From contig OY754980.1 in assembly GCA_963576475.1 (NCBI GenBank), forward strand, positions 27,145,486 through 27,209,485: DNA of 64,000 nucleotides. The letters are read 5' to 3'. Both the position numbers and the translations under genes were made by a program. The notes beneath the pieces are model-generated. The model saw only the letters and a program-made list of their open reading frames with translations, did not search any database and was not told the DNA's origin. Origin of the DNA: Molanna angustata. Taxonomy: Eukaryota > Arthropoda > Insecta > Trichoptera > Molannidae. Below are positions 10,014 to 20,494 of the stretch, one piece after another (the first letter of the stretch is position 1; the number at the start of each line of letters is the position of its first letter).

Positions 10014-12875
10014 ATGCAGGGCTGTCGTGCTCCTGGATGCCAGTCCAATTACAATAAGAAGTATACAAATTGCTTTTCTTTTCCTAAAACTGATGCATTA
10101 AGAAGGCAATGGATTCAAAGCATACCAAGAGCCAACCTAACTGCTTCTCCATATACAAGTGTGTGTATAAAGCATTTTCGCGAAGAATACATAGTTAAGG
10201 AAGATACATTTAATTGCACAGATGGTAAGTGATTTTTCTGTAAGTGACTGACGTATGCAAGTCCGTTTGGGGTCGAGTTATGGAACGCTTTGGAGAAGCT
10301 CAAACTGTCGCCCTTGACATCTCTAAAGCTTTCGACCGGGTTTGGCACCGAGGTCTCTTAATGAAACTCCCTTCTTATGGACTACCCCAGTCTCTGTGTA
10401 CTTGGATTGCGAATTTTTTAAAAGATCGCGAAGTCATAACTGTAGTGGACGGTTGCTCTTCTTCTCCCCATTCCATTAATGCGGGAGTCCCTCAAGGGTC
10501 CATTCTATCTCCAACCCTATTCCTCCTACATATCAATGACTTGCTCTTACGCGCCCCCATCCACTGTTACGCTGATGACAGCACAGTCCATGACAATTTC
10601 TCTTTTGACAAACCTCCTAAACAGAGTGAAATATCAGAAGCCCGGAAAGACCTTCATCAAAAAATAAATAGCTACCCCCACTCAAATCAATACCTGGGGT
10701 GAAAGTAATCTTGTTTCATTTAACGTCTCAAAAACCCAAGCCTGTCTGATTTCTGCGAAGAGAAACCCCAATGAATTGCAAGTGTCTTTCAACGGAAGCA
10801 CCCTACCTAACAGCAGCTCTATCGACCTGCTTGGAGTATCTATAACGAACCAATTACACTACAAGGGCTCCATCGAAGCTAAGGTGAAACTCGCCTCCAA
10901 AAAATTGAGCGTACTATATAGAGCGCGCAGATATTTTACTAAGACCCAGATCTGTATACTCTACAAAGCGCAAATACGCCCAATTATTGAATATGGCAGT
11001 CACCTCTGGAGTGGCGCCCCCCAATACCTACTGAATACCCTCGACGCTGTCCAAAGGCGTGCTATACGTCTGATTGATGATCCATCACTGACTGATGGAT
11101 TGCAATCACTAGAACACAGACGCAGAGTCGGTATTTTAAGTTTATTCTATAGATACTACCACGGGAATTGCTCAGAAGAACTTGCATCTTTGGTCCCTCC
11201 TCCACCCACTCGCAACAGAGTCACTCGCTTCACTCAATCGCAGCATCCATTCACAGTGGACCTTCAACATATACGAACAAGTCGCTTCTTGAACCCCTTT
11301 ATTAATACAGCAGCCCGGCTGTGGAACGATATTCCGAATTCTGTGTTTCCATCTTCGTACAACCCGGGTCTTTTTAAAATCCGAATTAATAAACTCTTTT
11401 CTTGATTGCAAACCCCTCCCAACGCTACGTAGTGCGCTTCTTCGGAAGAGTAAAATGGACCCAAATCCCAATAGCTGGCGTCCCCTACGTAGACATGTTA
11501 AAAAAAAAAAAGTGAGACCTGGACATGGCAGAAGTCGTACGAAAGCAGAATAAATGCAGTTGAAATGAGATCGCTTAGAAGAATTTGTAACAGAATGATG
11601 TATGACAGAGTTCGAAATGAAGATACAAGGAAAGAATGTAAGATGAAGAAAGATGTAATTAACAGAATTAAAGTTAACACATTGAGATGGTTTGGCTACT
11701 TGGGGAGAATGAATGAAGAACGCCTAATGAAAATATATAAAGCTGACAGGAATGGAATAAGAGGTCGGGGGCGCCCAAGAAAAGTATGGCACGACCATGT
11801 AAACAATATTCTGAAATATGGAAATGTAAGAAGCGTGAACAACAGATGAACGTGTATAAGACAATGTATGAATGTTGATGAGGCGATGAATGTGTGTCAA
11901 GATAGAAAAACGTGGCGTTCGGTTCTCTCTGCCTACCCCGTGAGGGACATAGCGTGCTGGTATGTATGTATAGATATCTGACTCCTGAGATACGAAGATA
12001 AATATTATTAGTCTCCAGAATGTAGCAACTTACTTGTTATTGGATGCATGTTAGATAATATTTAACATAGTACCTAGTTGCCCGAAAAGCAATACACAAG
12101 AATATACCAAAACGTACAAAATAAGTTCGGAATGAAAATTAACGTTAACAAATCTTTTCATACGGCTATGAAAAGTCAAATCACACACTTCAAAAAAGAA
12201 ACCAGCATGGCTACCCATGAAGTTGATTTTAAGATCAGATTCAGACTTGATGAATGACATTTTCATACTAAACTTTGATCTTAACAAAATATCTTTGATT
12301 TATGATATTTATAGTCTCACAAATTTAGACAGAAAACGCAATTTAAAACTGTGAACCCAAGACCTATCTCAGAGTCAGATATCTAACCGACAAATAAGAA
12401 TCATACAAACAAAAAAATATACAAAAAAATATATATAAAGAACTCTACAATAAGTGCGTTCAAGTTTAGACATTTATTATGTTCCATCAAACTATTATTT
12501 ATCATTTATCACCATAAATAAATTGACTAATAATTATGTTTCAATGTTTCAGGTCAAATCATTAATGTACATCGAAAAAGATTGAGGTTGAAAAAAGATG
12601 CTGTACCATCAGTGTTCTCCAATCTACCAGAATATTTATCAAAGAAATTGCCACCTCGTCGTAAGGAACCATCAAAAAGAAAAACGGATTTCGTAGTCCG
12701 AACCAACAAACAAAATGAAGCTTGGGATCAATCCGATAAAATCACCAAGATTTTCAACATTTCAAACCAACCTTTGAATTTTAATATTAGTAACTGGAAT
12801 TTAAAATCAAAAATTATTTTATACAGTGTTAAATTTTGTCCTTTTGCTCTTGTAACATTTTTAATTATTATGTGA
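10014..12875 (+). CDS. THAP domain protein (2 coding exons)
   Basis: Coding exons 10014-10224 and 12553-12875 join in phase 1 (GATG^GTAAGT ... TTTCAG^GTCAA) and encode 177 residues. The N-terminus is a complete THAP zinc finger: Cys4-x4-Cys9-x41-Cys51-x2-His54, with FSFP at 21-24, Trp33, Phe55 and the closing AVPSVF box at 87-92, which spans onto exon 2. THAP domains bind DNA sequence-specifically. After it comes a short basic stretch (PPRRKEPSKRK) that could be a nuclear signal. The last ~40 residues are hydrophobic and AT-biased, so the true 3' end may differ (a GTAAC donor-like site lies inside). The start at 10014 is preferred over the in-frame ATG at 9999 because THAP proteins start with Met-x-x-Cys and a splice acceptor lies between them. 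The intron holds nested LINEs. Confidence 0.8.
10241..11965 (+). mobile_element. RTE-like LINE 3' end, interrupted
   Basis: Pieces at 10248-10262 and 11508-11965 match contiguous sequence of the copy at 33275-34140. The left piece (CTGACGTATGCAAGT) equals 33653-33667, and the right piece resumes at GTGAGACCTGGACATGG. The protein remnant includes MRSLRRICNRMMYDRVRNED and RGRGRPRK, the C-terminal region of an RTE-type ORF2. The element ends in a short TATG repeat. In-frame stops and lost bases make it nonfunctional. Confidence 0.75.
10263..11511 (+). mobile_element. CR1/Jockey-group LINE, 5'-truncated, RT fragment
   Basis: Two reading frames (10244-10702 and 10776-11405) carry the reverse-transcriptase palm. 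ALDISKAFDRVWHRGLL holds the first catalytic Asp; GVPQGSILSP follows, and CYADDS holds the catalytic YADD. The C-terminal half of ORF2 then follows, with IRPIIEYGSHLWSG and a LWNDIPNSVFP tail. A frameshift or short gap near 10700 breaks the ORF, so this copy is dead. It ends in a poly(A) run (11499-11511). It sits in the THAP intron and inside an older RTE-like copy. A diverged relative lies at 61290-61830. Confidence 0.85.
11998..12095 (+). repeat. Dispersed repeat, copy 1 (inverse copy at 49815-49912)
   Basis: About 98 bp, including 'caacttacttgttattggatgc' and 'gtacctagttgcccgaaaagc', reappears in reverse orientation at 49815-49912 with moderate divergence. It is of unknown class. Confidence 0.6.
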
Positions 12876-13420
12876 ATCATTTGAAATTAAGATATATTTT
12901 AAAGATACCGAACTAAGTATAAAAAAAATTAAAAAGGTTTGAATTTTTTTAATAAACATGTTTTCATAGAAAATAAAGTTAATCACGTCACGGTTTTTGA
13001 GGATTGAAGAAAAAAAACACATTTCTATATGTTACGTTGTTCTTGCAAAAAGGCCATATATAAAAGTGGATGTTGGTATATTTGTTTCTTTGTATGTGAT
13101 CGATGGACTCCAAAACCGCACTTCCGACTGCGATGAAAATTTGTTCAGCGCGCACCGGAGAAGGATTTTGCATTAAAATTTATTTAAGTATTTGTTCGAC
13201 TTGTCACTAAAAAGTTTTGAAAAATGAAACTATGAAGATTTGAAAATTATGCTACCAGGGTAACATAAGTCGGTCCAAATTTTTTTTTTAAATGATCTAT
13301 TTGATATTGCAATGAAACATTGGGGATTCGTTCAGTCCATACCCAAGAATGTTTTTGAATTTAAATGTATTTTTTTTAATATTACACATAACGCATTATT
13401 ACAGGAAAATATTTATTAGA
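12876..13420. other. Downstream of THAP; unassigned repeat-like block
   Basis: AT-rich 3' region of the THAP gene. A block at about 13075-13175 ('gatcgatggactccaaaacc ... gttcagcgcgcaccggag') is richer in GC and looks like part of a mobile element, but I cannot name the family. Confidence 0.35.
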
Positions 13421-13423
13421 CGG

Positions 13424-13630
13424 AAGTGACTGAGGAGGGACTGAAGTGATTGAGGAGACAGAAGTGACTGAGGAGAGACTCAAATGACTGAAGAGAGAAT
13501 AGGGACTAAAGTGACTAAGGAGGGACTGAAGTGATTGAGGAGGGATTGAAGTGAATGAGGAGTGATGGAAGAGGGACTGAGGAAGGAATGAAGTGACTGA
13601 GGAGGGACGGAAGTGTCTGAAGTTATGGAA
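13424..13630 (+). repeat. Purine-rich minisatellite, ~20-bp unit
   Basis: An imperfect tandem array of 'gaagtgactgaggagggact', about ten units. The plus strand is almost free of C/T apart from the fixed unit positions. No ORF of interest crosses it. Confidence 0.8.
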
Positions 13631-14412
13631 GGGACAGAATAATAATGAGAGATTCTAGATTATAATCTTAAAAAATAAAACATACGGATCAACCATTTTT
13701 ATCTATACACAGGCAAGACAACGTCTGCTCGGTTTTCCTAGTATCCATAGAGTCAGAAGTTTGCGGGTAGACTTGTGTGGGAGAAGAAGTATATTAAAAA
13801 GTATATTTTTTAAATAAATAGTAATTTGGCAATAATATCACCACATGTCGTTACAGGGTGAAATAAAGAAAGAGTAAATGTATTATTATAAAAATATACG
13901 CTTCCCCTAAATGTGGAATTTTTGATATTATCTTTTATGTAATTTGTTAATGAGAGAATTTGTAGAGTGTCAATGGTCTGGATGTGTATGTGTACCCTTC
14001 CATTGTCTCTGTCTTAAATATATATAATATTTAATTTTTTTATATACCTTTTATTATTGTTGTCAAACCTCTTTATGTAAAATGTCATGTATATTATAAA
14101 TAAGTAAAATGATTATATTATGTACGAGTATTTTCATCAGTCATTCTTTTTTCCTAGACAGAAGTGTAAATTTTAATAATTGCTGTGTTTTTGTACGTTG
14201 ATAATTGACTACCTACTGAATGGTTCCTTACAGTTTCGATAAAATTTATAAAAGAAGGTATTTATATGTGTGAATGTATGCATGATTAATTGAATATTTT
14301 TTCAATGAAAAAGTAATTATATATAATGAAAGATATCCATGTATAAAGTTGTATTTAGTTTGATACACCTCAGCAAAGAAGTGAGTTATGCAGTAAATCT
14401 AGACATCTAATT
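13631..14412. other. AT-rich intergenic, nothing recognised
   Basis: I see no coding sequence, repeat boundary or RNA gene here. Confidence 0.55.
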
Positions 14413-14414
14413 AA

Positions 14415-14532
14415 GGCTCCTAAGTCAAAGTGTACATAAACGCTGTTCGTTATCGCCAAGCACTTGGAGATAACGTTTACAATTTAACTTAGGAGCCTGG
14501 ACCTCAAGGTGTATTGATTTCTTCAATACACC
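14415..14532. repeat. Nested hairpin pair
   Basis: GGCTCCTAAGT (14415-14425) pairs perfectly with ACTTAGGAGCC (14487-14497). Inside, CGTTATCGCCAAG (14448-14460) pairs with CTTGGAGATAACG (14463-14475), one mismatch, across a 2-nt loop. A second stem follows: GGTGTATTGA (14508-14517) with TCAATACACC (14523-14532), perfect over 10 bp. This could be a foldback element or a transcribed structured RNA. The sequence alone cannot decide. Confidence 0.6.
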
Positions 14533-15864
14533 ATCTAGAATATTCAGCATCTTTGTAAAGGTGTATCTGACTTTTCGTTCAGCACAGGATATCTTGATCT
14601 TCTGATATATTTGTTCAATTGAAAACTTGAGTAAAGTAAGAAATATAAAGCTGTTTTTAAATGCTAATCTATTGAAGAATAATGTGAATGAATATATTTG
14701 GAAAGAGAAATGTTTGTATAGATAACAATAACTTTTGTGTTTTCCAAAATAATATGTATGAAGGATTTGAATCTAAATAAATAAGGACATGTATGTAAAA
14801 TTTATGTGTGTGGAATAATCTGTATTTTAGTTATGTAAAATGTTTTAATTGATGAACATAATATTTACAATAATGAATTTTTGGGTTACCAAATGTAGAA
14901 TTTAATTTCTGAATTAGCTTGGAGAACACATGATACTATGAACATGTTTAATATTTGCAACAATAGTAACTACCTATGTATTTATTTCAAAAACTAAAAA
15001 CACATCAATTGTTCAAACTTATTGTTGATAAGAATGTATACAATCTTAAAATGGGCATAACATAAACAGACTGTTTAAATCATAACTGGAAATTTGAAAT
15101 GTATACTATTAGTAGTGCCTTCTGTCTAAGGAAAGGATAAATCTTAATATGTTTAAATAACAGACGAATGAATGTGTGTGAGGCAATGAATGTATGGTGC
15201 TCGCTTCTCTCTACATTTTTTTTATATCTCATAACATGATTTCCACCTTGTTCACTGTGGCTCGGAATAAGAATATTGTTCTTTTATTGTATCACTAATT
15301 TCAAGTTCGCCTCAATACACCATCCCTTTTCCTATTCCTGTATCATGTATTTTAAATTCCTCAATAGAATTTGAAGAAATTATTTACTCATATTTCTATA
15401 CGTACCTAATGATATATGAAATTGAAGTGTATGATAAACAAGAATGAATGTTTCAACTGGATACATATTTTTTAAATTCAATATCAGACATCAGTTTTCT
15501 TTGCCAGTTCTTCCTGGTAGATGTATTAGAACTGGCGGATATTATCTTGTTTATTTTTAATAAAGAAAGTCAATAACTGGTACCATTAGTATAGACAACT
15601 GCAGTATATTTGTAGTTTTACAGAAAATGCTTCTATGTTATTGACAAATTTTAAACAAATACTTTTGTGTTTTTTTTATATTAAAACAACCTTTTTTCCC
15701 TAACAGTATTTTGAATATAAACCTTGTAAATATATGAGGTTTCGAAGAAAAGTTTTTTTGTGAAACAGAAGACCTAAGGAGATGGTGGGTATTTGGAAGT
15801 AATTGAGTATACATATTTTTTTAACTTTTTCTATCGACAATACTTGATGGAATTTGATTATAAT
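14533..15864. other. AT-rich intergenic with one RTE tail remnant
   Basis: Mostly featureless. At about 15160-15212, 'cagacgaatgaatgtgtgtgaggcaatgaatg ... ctctctac' is a degraded piece of the RTE-like 3' end seen at 33275-34140. Confidence 0.5.
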
Positions 15865-16045
15865 ATATTACAATAAAATACAGATTTATAATTTTCTTCA
15901 ACTAAATTTAATTGAATAACTAGTTTCGCTCTAGACGAGCATATTCTGAGTGGTCCACTACTCAGAGAATGCTCGTCTAGAGCAAAAATAGTTAGTCAAT
16001 AAAATTTAGTAAAAGAAAATTACAAATGTGCATTTTAATAGAGTA
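15865..16045. mobile_element. Foldback element, ~85-bp arms
   Basis: The two arms are inverted copies, best matched at GCTCTAGACGAGCAT (about 15928-15942), which is perfect against the right arm at about 15970-15984. A central palindrome 'ctgagtggtccactactcag' separates them. The outer arms diverge slightly ('attttctt-aactaaatt'). No ORF. It is probably a MITE or foldback transposon. Confidence 0.75.
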
Positions 16046-16213
16046 CCTATTTATGCATCATGTCAAGTATTTTTATATGATGAAACAAGCAAAATTTTTA
16101 AGACTAGATTATGTTAAAAGACTAGAAAATGCAATTTAAAATTTCTAATAGGGAATATCATTTGTAGTTACATAATTAAGTTTATAATTTTATTATTACA
16201 ATTGGTTCTTTAC

Positions 16214-16420
16214 ATAGGTGTTCTAGATTTTTCATATTTAAACAGCTGAACGTTGGTCGTTATAGATAATAAATCATATTCAAAACAATTGAAGGAAGCT
16301 CAATATCCCTGATAATAATTTATAATATAATATTAACTTTATTAGTATTTTGCTGAAATTAGTCATGTGCCTAGATATTTATTTGTTTTCAAAATTTTAT
16401 ACAGTTAGTAAACGATAATT
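16214..16420 (+). repeat. Dispersed repeat, copy 1 of a local pair
   Basis: This shares 'aattgaaggaagctcaatatccctgataat' and flanking sequence with 17215-17430 in direct orientation, with clear divergence. It is of unknown class, either a local duplication or two insertions of one element. Confidence 0.6.
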
Positions 16421-17214
16421 GAATTATAAATGTATCAAATATTATTAATGAACATATTAACAATGAATATGAATAGGTAGTTATCAATTTACCTAGAATA
16501 ATTCATAACTCTTTGTATCAAGACTGATAAAAAATATCTTTTAATATAAGCTCTACTTGTTCAGTTTCCATCTTGGAGATTGTTTGGCAGTAAATCTCTT
16601 CCTTCACTCTGTTTGGTCTTCAGCGATGCACACCTGTTCCATATACTCCCAGCTGGAACGCCTTCTGTCAGTCGATCCCTCAATTATTCACTCCAACAAG
16701 ATGTGTAAGAGATGCTCATGTCACATCGCATGACCATCCAATTTGCATGCCTTTTCAATATGGAGATCAACATGTTGTATTGTGACTAGTTTAATTGATT
16801 TTGCTGAGGACCTCACCTTTGCATAATGTGTGAAAACCATACAGGTACAGCAAAATACTCCACACTGATTTACTAATTGTTTCCGGAGTTGCTGGACTCA
16901 AAGATCTTTGATTGTTTAAGGCAAGTTTTGCTTGGTGGATGAGATTATCTATTTCACTCTTTGAACGTCCATCTCGTATGTGATCCTGTACCCAAGATAG
17001 ACAAATTGGCATTCTATATTTCACTCTATATTGGCACATCTCTAGACATAAGTATATCAATTACAATTTGAATATGGTTATTACCGTTGTTTTGTTCTGC
17101 AACCTTATGATGAATATATACTATTTCTTGTACAGAATATCTGTTGGTACAGTAGATAAATTTTAACCGATTGAAAAAAAGAGGAGGTTATATTATATTG
17201 TAGGTATTATTGGT
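16421..17214. other. Unassigned sequence, no supported gene
   Basis: The block 16560-17060 is less AT-rich than its surroundings and has an 89-codon ORF on the minus strand without a recognisable motif. It could be an old mobile-element piece. I do not support a gene. Confidence 0.4.
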
Positions 17215-17430
17215 TATTTAGGTGCTCGAGATTTCTTTATATTTAAAATAAATTAACGTACCTAGCTCATTCTGGATGATAATATTGAAAACAATTAAAG
17301 GAAGCTCGATTTCCCTGATAATTATTTATATAAAATTGACAATTTATTTTGTATTTTGCTCGTGTAACAAGATACTAATTTGTTGTCATTCTTTGATATA
17401 AACTTTTTATACAATTATTCTGAATAAATA
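17215..17430 (+). repeat. Dispersed repeat, copy 2 of a local pair
   Basis: Direct, diverged copy of 16214-16420, centred on 'aattaaaggaagctcgatttccctgataat'. Confidence 0.6.
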
Positions 17431-17679
17431 TTATGTTTTCTCATATATAATCTAAGGTTTTCTCAATATTTTTTTTATAAATATAACTTTCATAATGCAA
17501 TATGAATTATTTAAAGATTGCAAAATTGACCTTGAAAAATTCGTAAAATGATTTTTTGTACTATGTAGATTTATAAAATTTATTTTTTTATGTCATAATG
17601 AACATTATAAATGAAAAAATGTTTTTATTCAAATCTGATCTGTCACATTCAATTATATAAAACATGTTCTATGAACATG

Positions 17680-18040
17680 AGAAAAAGAACAATCCGCCAA
17701 TATGGAAAGCTGTCAAACTCCATACGACTGATAAGTCGGCCATTTTTTTTCCCCTACCTTGCGGCCTGTCTTGAGGAAAACGAACGACGAACAATCCAGA
17801 GGGCCTTGATTGAGCTATACCACTACCTTGCTTCAAACAAAGCCGTGCTGTAGAAAACGGATAGCCTAGTTTGTACACCAGTTTTTGTTGACCAACGACG
17901 CCAGACACTACCTACACAACGACGCTGTAAACTTTCTTCTCGCGCATGCGCACAATCAATGCTACATCGGTACATCGCGACTAGTATGTATATACTATTT
18001 TATTTAATTTTTCAATAAATCCACTATTTGATATTAATTT
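17680..18040 (+). other. Possible retroelement LTR-like or promoter-like block
   Basis: Moderately GC-rich sequence ('gcgcatgcgcacaatc') runs into 'caataaatccac', a polyadenylation-signal-like site at about 18013, and then into a GC-rich island. An old LTR is one reading, but no second LTR, primer-binding site or Gag/Pol sequence is present. Confidence 0.25.
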
Positions 18041-18985
18041 TATGCATATTGATACCGGCCCGCCTCGGCCCCATGTCCGCGAGAGAGATCCACCGTCCTA
18101 TTCGAGTAGGTTGTGGCTAAATTTCTCCGCGGAACCTACCCCGACCGTCAGCGGGATTCTGGGGAAATTATTTTTATTTTTTATTATATGGCAATTCTTT
18201 TTTGCACAATGATTTTGAACTTTTTTCAAACGAAGAGAGTCTGACAGCTACCAACAGCTGATCAGCTGACTTTTTAGTCAAAAGACTGCCGGACACTCTC
18301 CGGCACAAAAAAAACCAACCTTATAACTGAAAGAACCCTTGGGATTCCGCCAGAGAATCCCAACAGGTTGAGATCTATCGGCCCTGACACAACAGAGGTG
18401 CAACTGCCCCAAAATTGAACACTTAAGGTACCTCCGCCACGCGGTAAATTTTTTGTAAATCTTTTGGCAGCACTTTGTAACTGTAGAGGCCTCTTCAGAC
18501 TGCAGCCGAAGGATAGAAGCAGCTTCTCAGGCCGTAGTGCGCCTCGTAACTTGCAATTTTTTTATTTTTACACCTGACTTTATCTTATTACTGACTCGAG
18601 GCGCCAACGGCCTGGGAAGTGTCTGCCCTAGCGCAAGCCAGGGCCCCTCTTTTGTAACCGTGTGGAGGGGAGGATTACCATAGCCTGTCGCGCCCTTGAC
18701 CCAGAATTTCTCGTCTGCAATCGCTTTTCCGTTCTCTTTTTTCTTTTGTTCTGGATCGAGGACCTATACCTGAGGACGTCACCCACCTGTAGCTTCCTGC
18801 TGGTCTACGACGGGGTGATCTGCTGAGCGTCTCCCTCAGCAGACGGTCGAAGAGGAAAGGACCGCGTTCTTGGGGTGAGTGCCTTCAATTCTCTCTCGAT
18901 CTAAGACCGAAGCTGGTCACTTACATTAACTAGGACGCCCTGCGTCCAGAGGACTGACGGCCCTCTCTGCGACCGCAGAGAGAGA
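18041..18985. other. GC-rich island A, unassigned
   Basis: The base composition jumps to around half GC, with many CpG, against a strongly AT-rich background, and falls back abruptly at about 18985. No ORF of 60 codons or more is recorded inside it. The sequence contains short palindromes (for example 'tgctgagcgtctccctcagca'). It may be the untranslated leader of a mobile element; the family is unknown. Confidence 0.5.
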
Positions 18986-19230
18986 GCTGGTGTCAATATG
19001 ATGTATTAATTAATAAATAAAATAACATAATTGAATAAATGTATTTTATTATAAAACATATAAATAAATATAAAAATATTAAAATGAATGTTTTCACATC
19101 ATAATATATTTAATCCTAAATAATTCATAATCAGATAAACTATAATCATAAATATAACTTTGAATATTCAAATTCCAGGTGTAAAATACGTGTTATTATA
19201 AATTTGGATGTCAGTTGTCAAAATTCCGAT

Positions 19231-20215
19231 ACGTCTTTCCAGCGCCAGAGTTCAAACGATTCTAATGTCAGGGCTAACGTGTAAATGACTCGCAAACGTC
19301 TGCCGCAAACCCCCTTTGACTCGTGCTAAAATACTGACACTCGATCGGATCGGGCGCGAGCCCGGGCGAGACCACGCGAGCCTATCCAAACACCCTATTT
19401 AAAGGTTGGAGCTCGGGATGTCTCGCCGAGCCAAGGCGAGCATGGAAACGGCCCATTATACCTACATAAGACAGACAAGGGCGAGAACACTGGGTAACGG
19501 TGAAAAGCCCTCAAACAAAGAAGAAGAAGGCGTTCAACTCTGGTGGGAGACGGACGGTTTGGTGTGACGCCGTCATCGGTCGACATGTGCTCCCGATGGC
19601 GGCCATATTTTCGACGACGCAGGAGGTCTGCGTGACAGGACACGTCACGCGCATGGACGCTGCCGGTGCTACGGAGCCAAGATGAGGGCATCGACAGGGC
19701 AGAGGCGCGGAGGCAGGGCGCAGTGTTGGGCCACCGCAGCAGGGAACGCGGCGGCTCGCAGATTGGACCACGAGGGGCTTTCCGTGTCGTCTGGGGCGTC
19801 GGTTCGCCTCCGGTGAGGCTCCCAGCTGGTCTGCCACCTTTGTCGAGATGCGCCTTCATAGCGTTGCCGTGTGGCACGAAGCCAGCCATGGGTGACTGCC
19901 TGGCAGAGGAGAAGAGGAAACTACACCGAATACGAGAAGGACCTGCCAGCCTGACGCAGAGGCTGGGCCCCGCCGGACTTTCAGCCACCACGTGGAAGAC
20001 AGTGACATGCCTGGAGAGAGGGTGTCGCTGTACCCTGGGGTTTCACCTTCTGGTCGGCGTCTCTTCGTGCTCGGTTGTGTTTGAGAGGTGGACTGTTATT
20101 CTTCGTTTTGTTTTGTTGTTTTTGTTGAATTATGTTGCTGTTGTGTTTTGTTTTATTTATTTATTTGCCGTTGGACCTTGATAATACTGATATGTTGAAT
20201 AAATGCGCCGTACTA
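19231..20215. other. GC-rich island B, unassigned
   Basis: A second, stronger GC/CpG block. Long ORFs are open on both strands (19395-19991 minus, 19666-20181 plus), as expected when stop codons are rare by composition. Neither product has recognisable motifs. It ends in a T/G-rich stretch and 'gaataaatgcgcc', a possible polyadenylation signal at 20199-20204 on the plus strand. It sits just upstream of ALG12. A mobile element or noncoding RNA exon are both possible. Confidence 0.4.
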
Positions 20216-20494
20216 AAAGAATTTCATAGTGTCACCTTCATTTGTCTCCTTTTCTTGATTTTCTTCCTCACATTGGCTTTGATGTTTCCTCGTGGTCGGA
20301 AAGAGGGCTCATCAAAATACAAATTTTGTTCTAATCTATTTTTTGTATAAAATTATTTAAATGGCAATAAATTACCAAACGTCATATGTCAGCTGGGATT
20401 GGATATTTTTGAATTTTTGACATTACCTGGATTGTATTATTTTTGTTATATAAAATTGCTCAATTGTGACATTTTCACGTTGCAAAACGTGAAA

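Noticed and set aside
10115..10348. Minus-strand ORF across the THAP exon boundary
   Set aside because: It overlaps a THAP exon with perfect zinc-ligand spacing on the plus strand and has no motif of its own.
16791..17060. 89-codon minus-strand ORF
   Set aside because: No homologous motif recognised, no splice context, and it sits between two repeat copies.
17680..18985. Complete LTR retrotransposon
   Set aside because: No paired LTR, no primer-binding site that I can identify, and no Gag or Pol reading frame.
19395..20181. Long overlapping ORFs on both strands in GC-rich island B
   Set aside because: Neither has a recognisable motif; both are explained by the scarcity of stop codons in GC-rich sequence.
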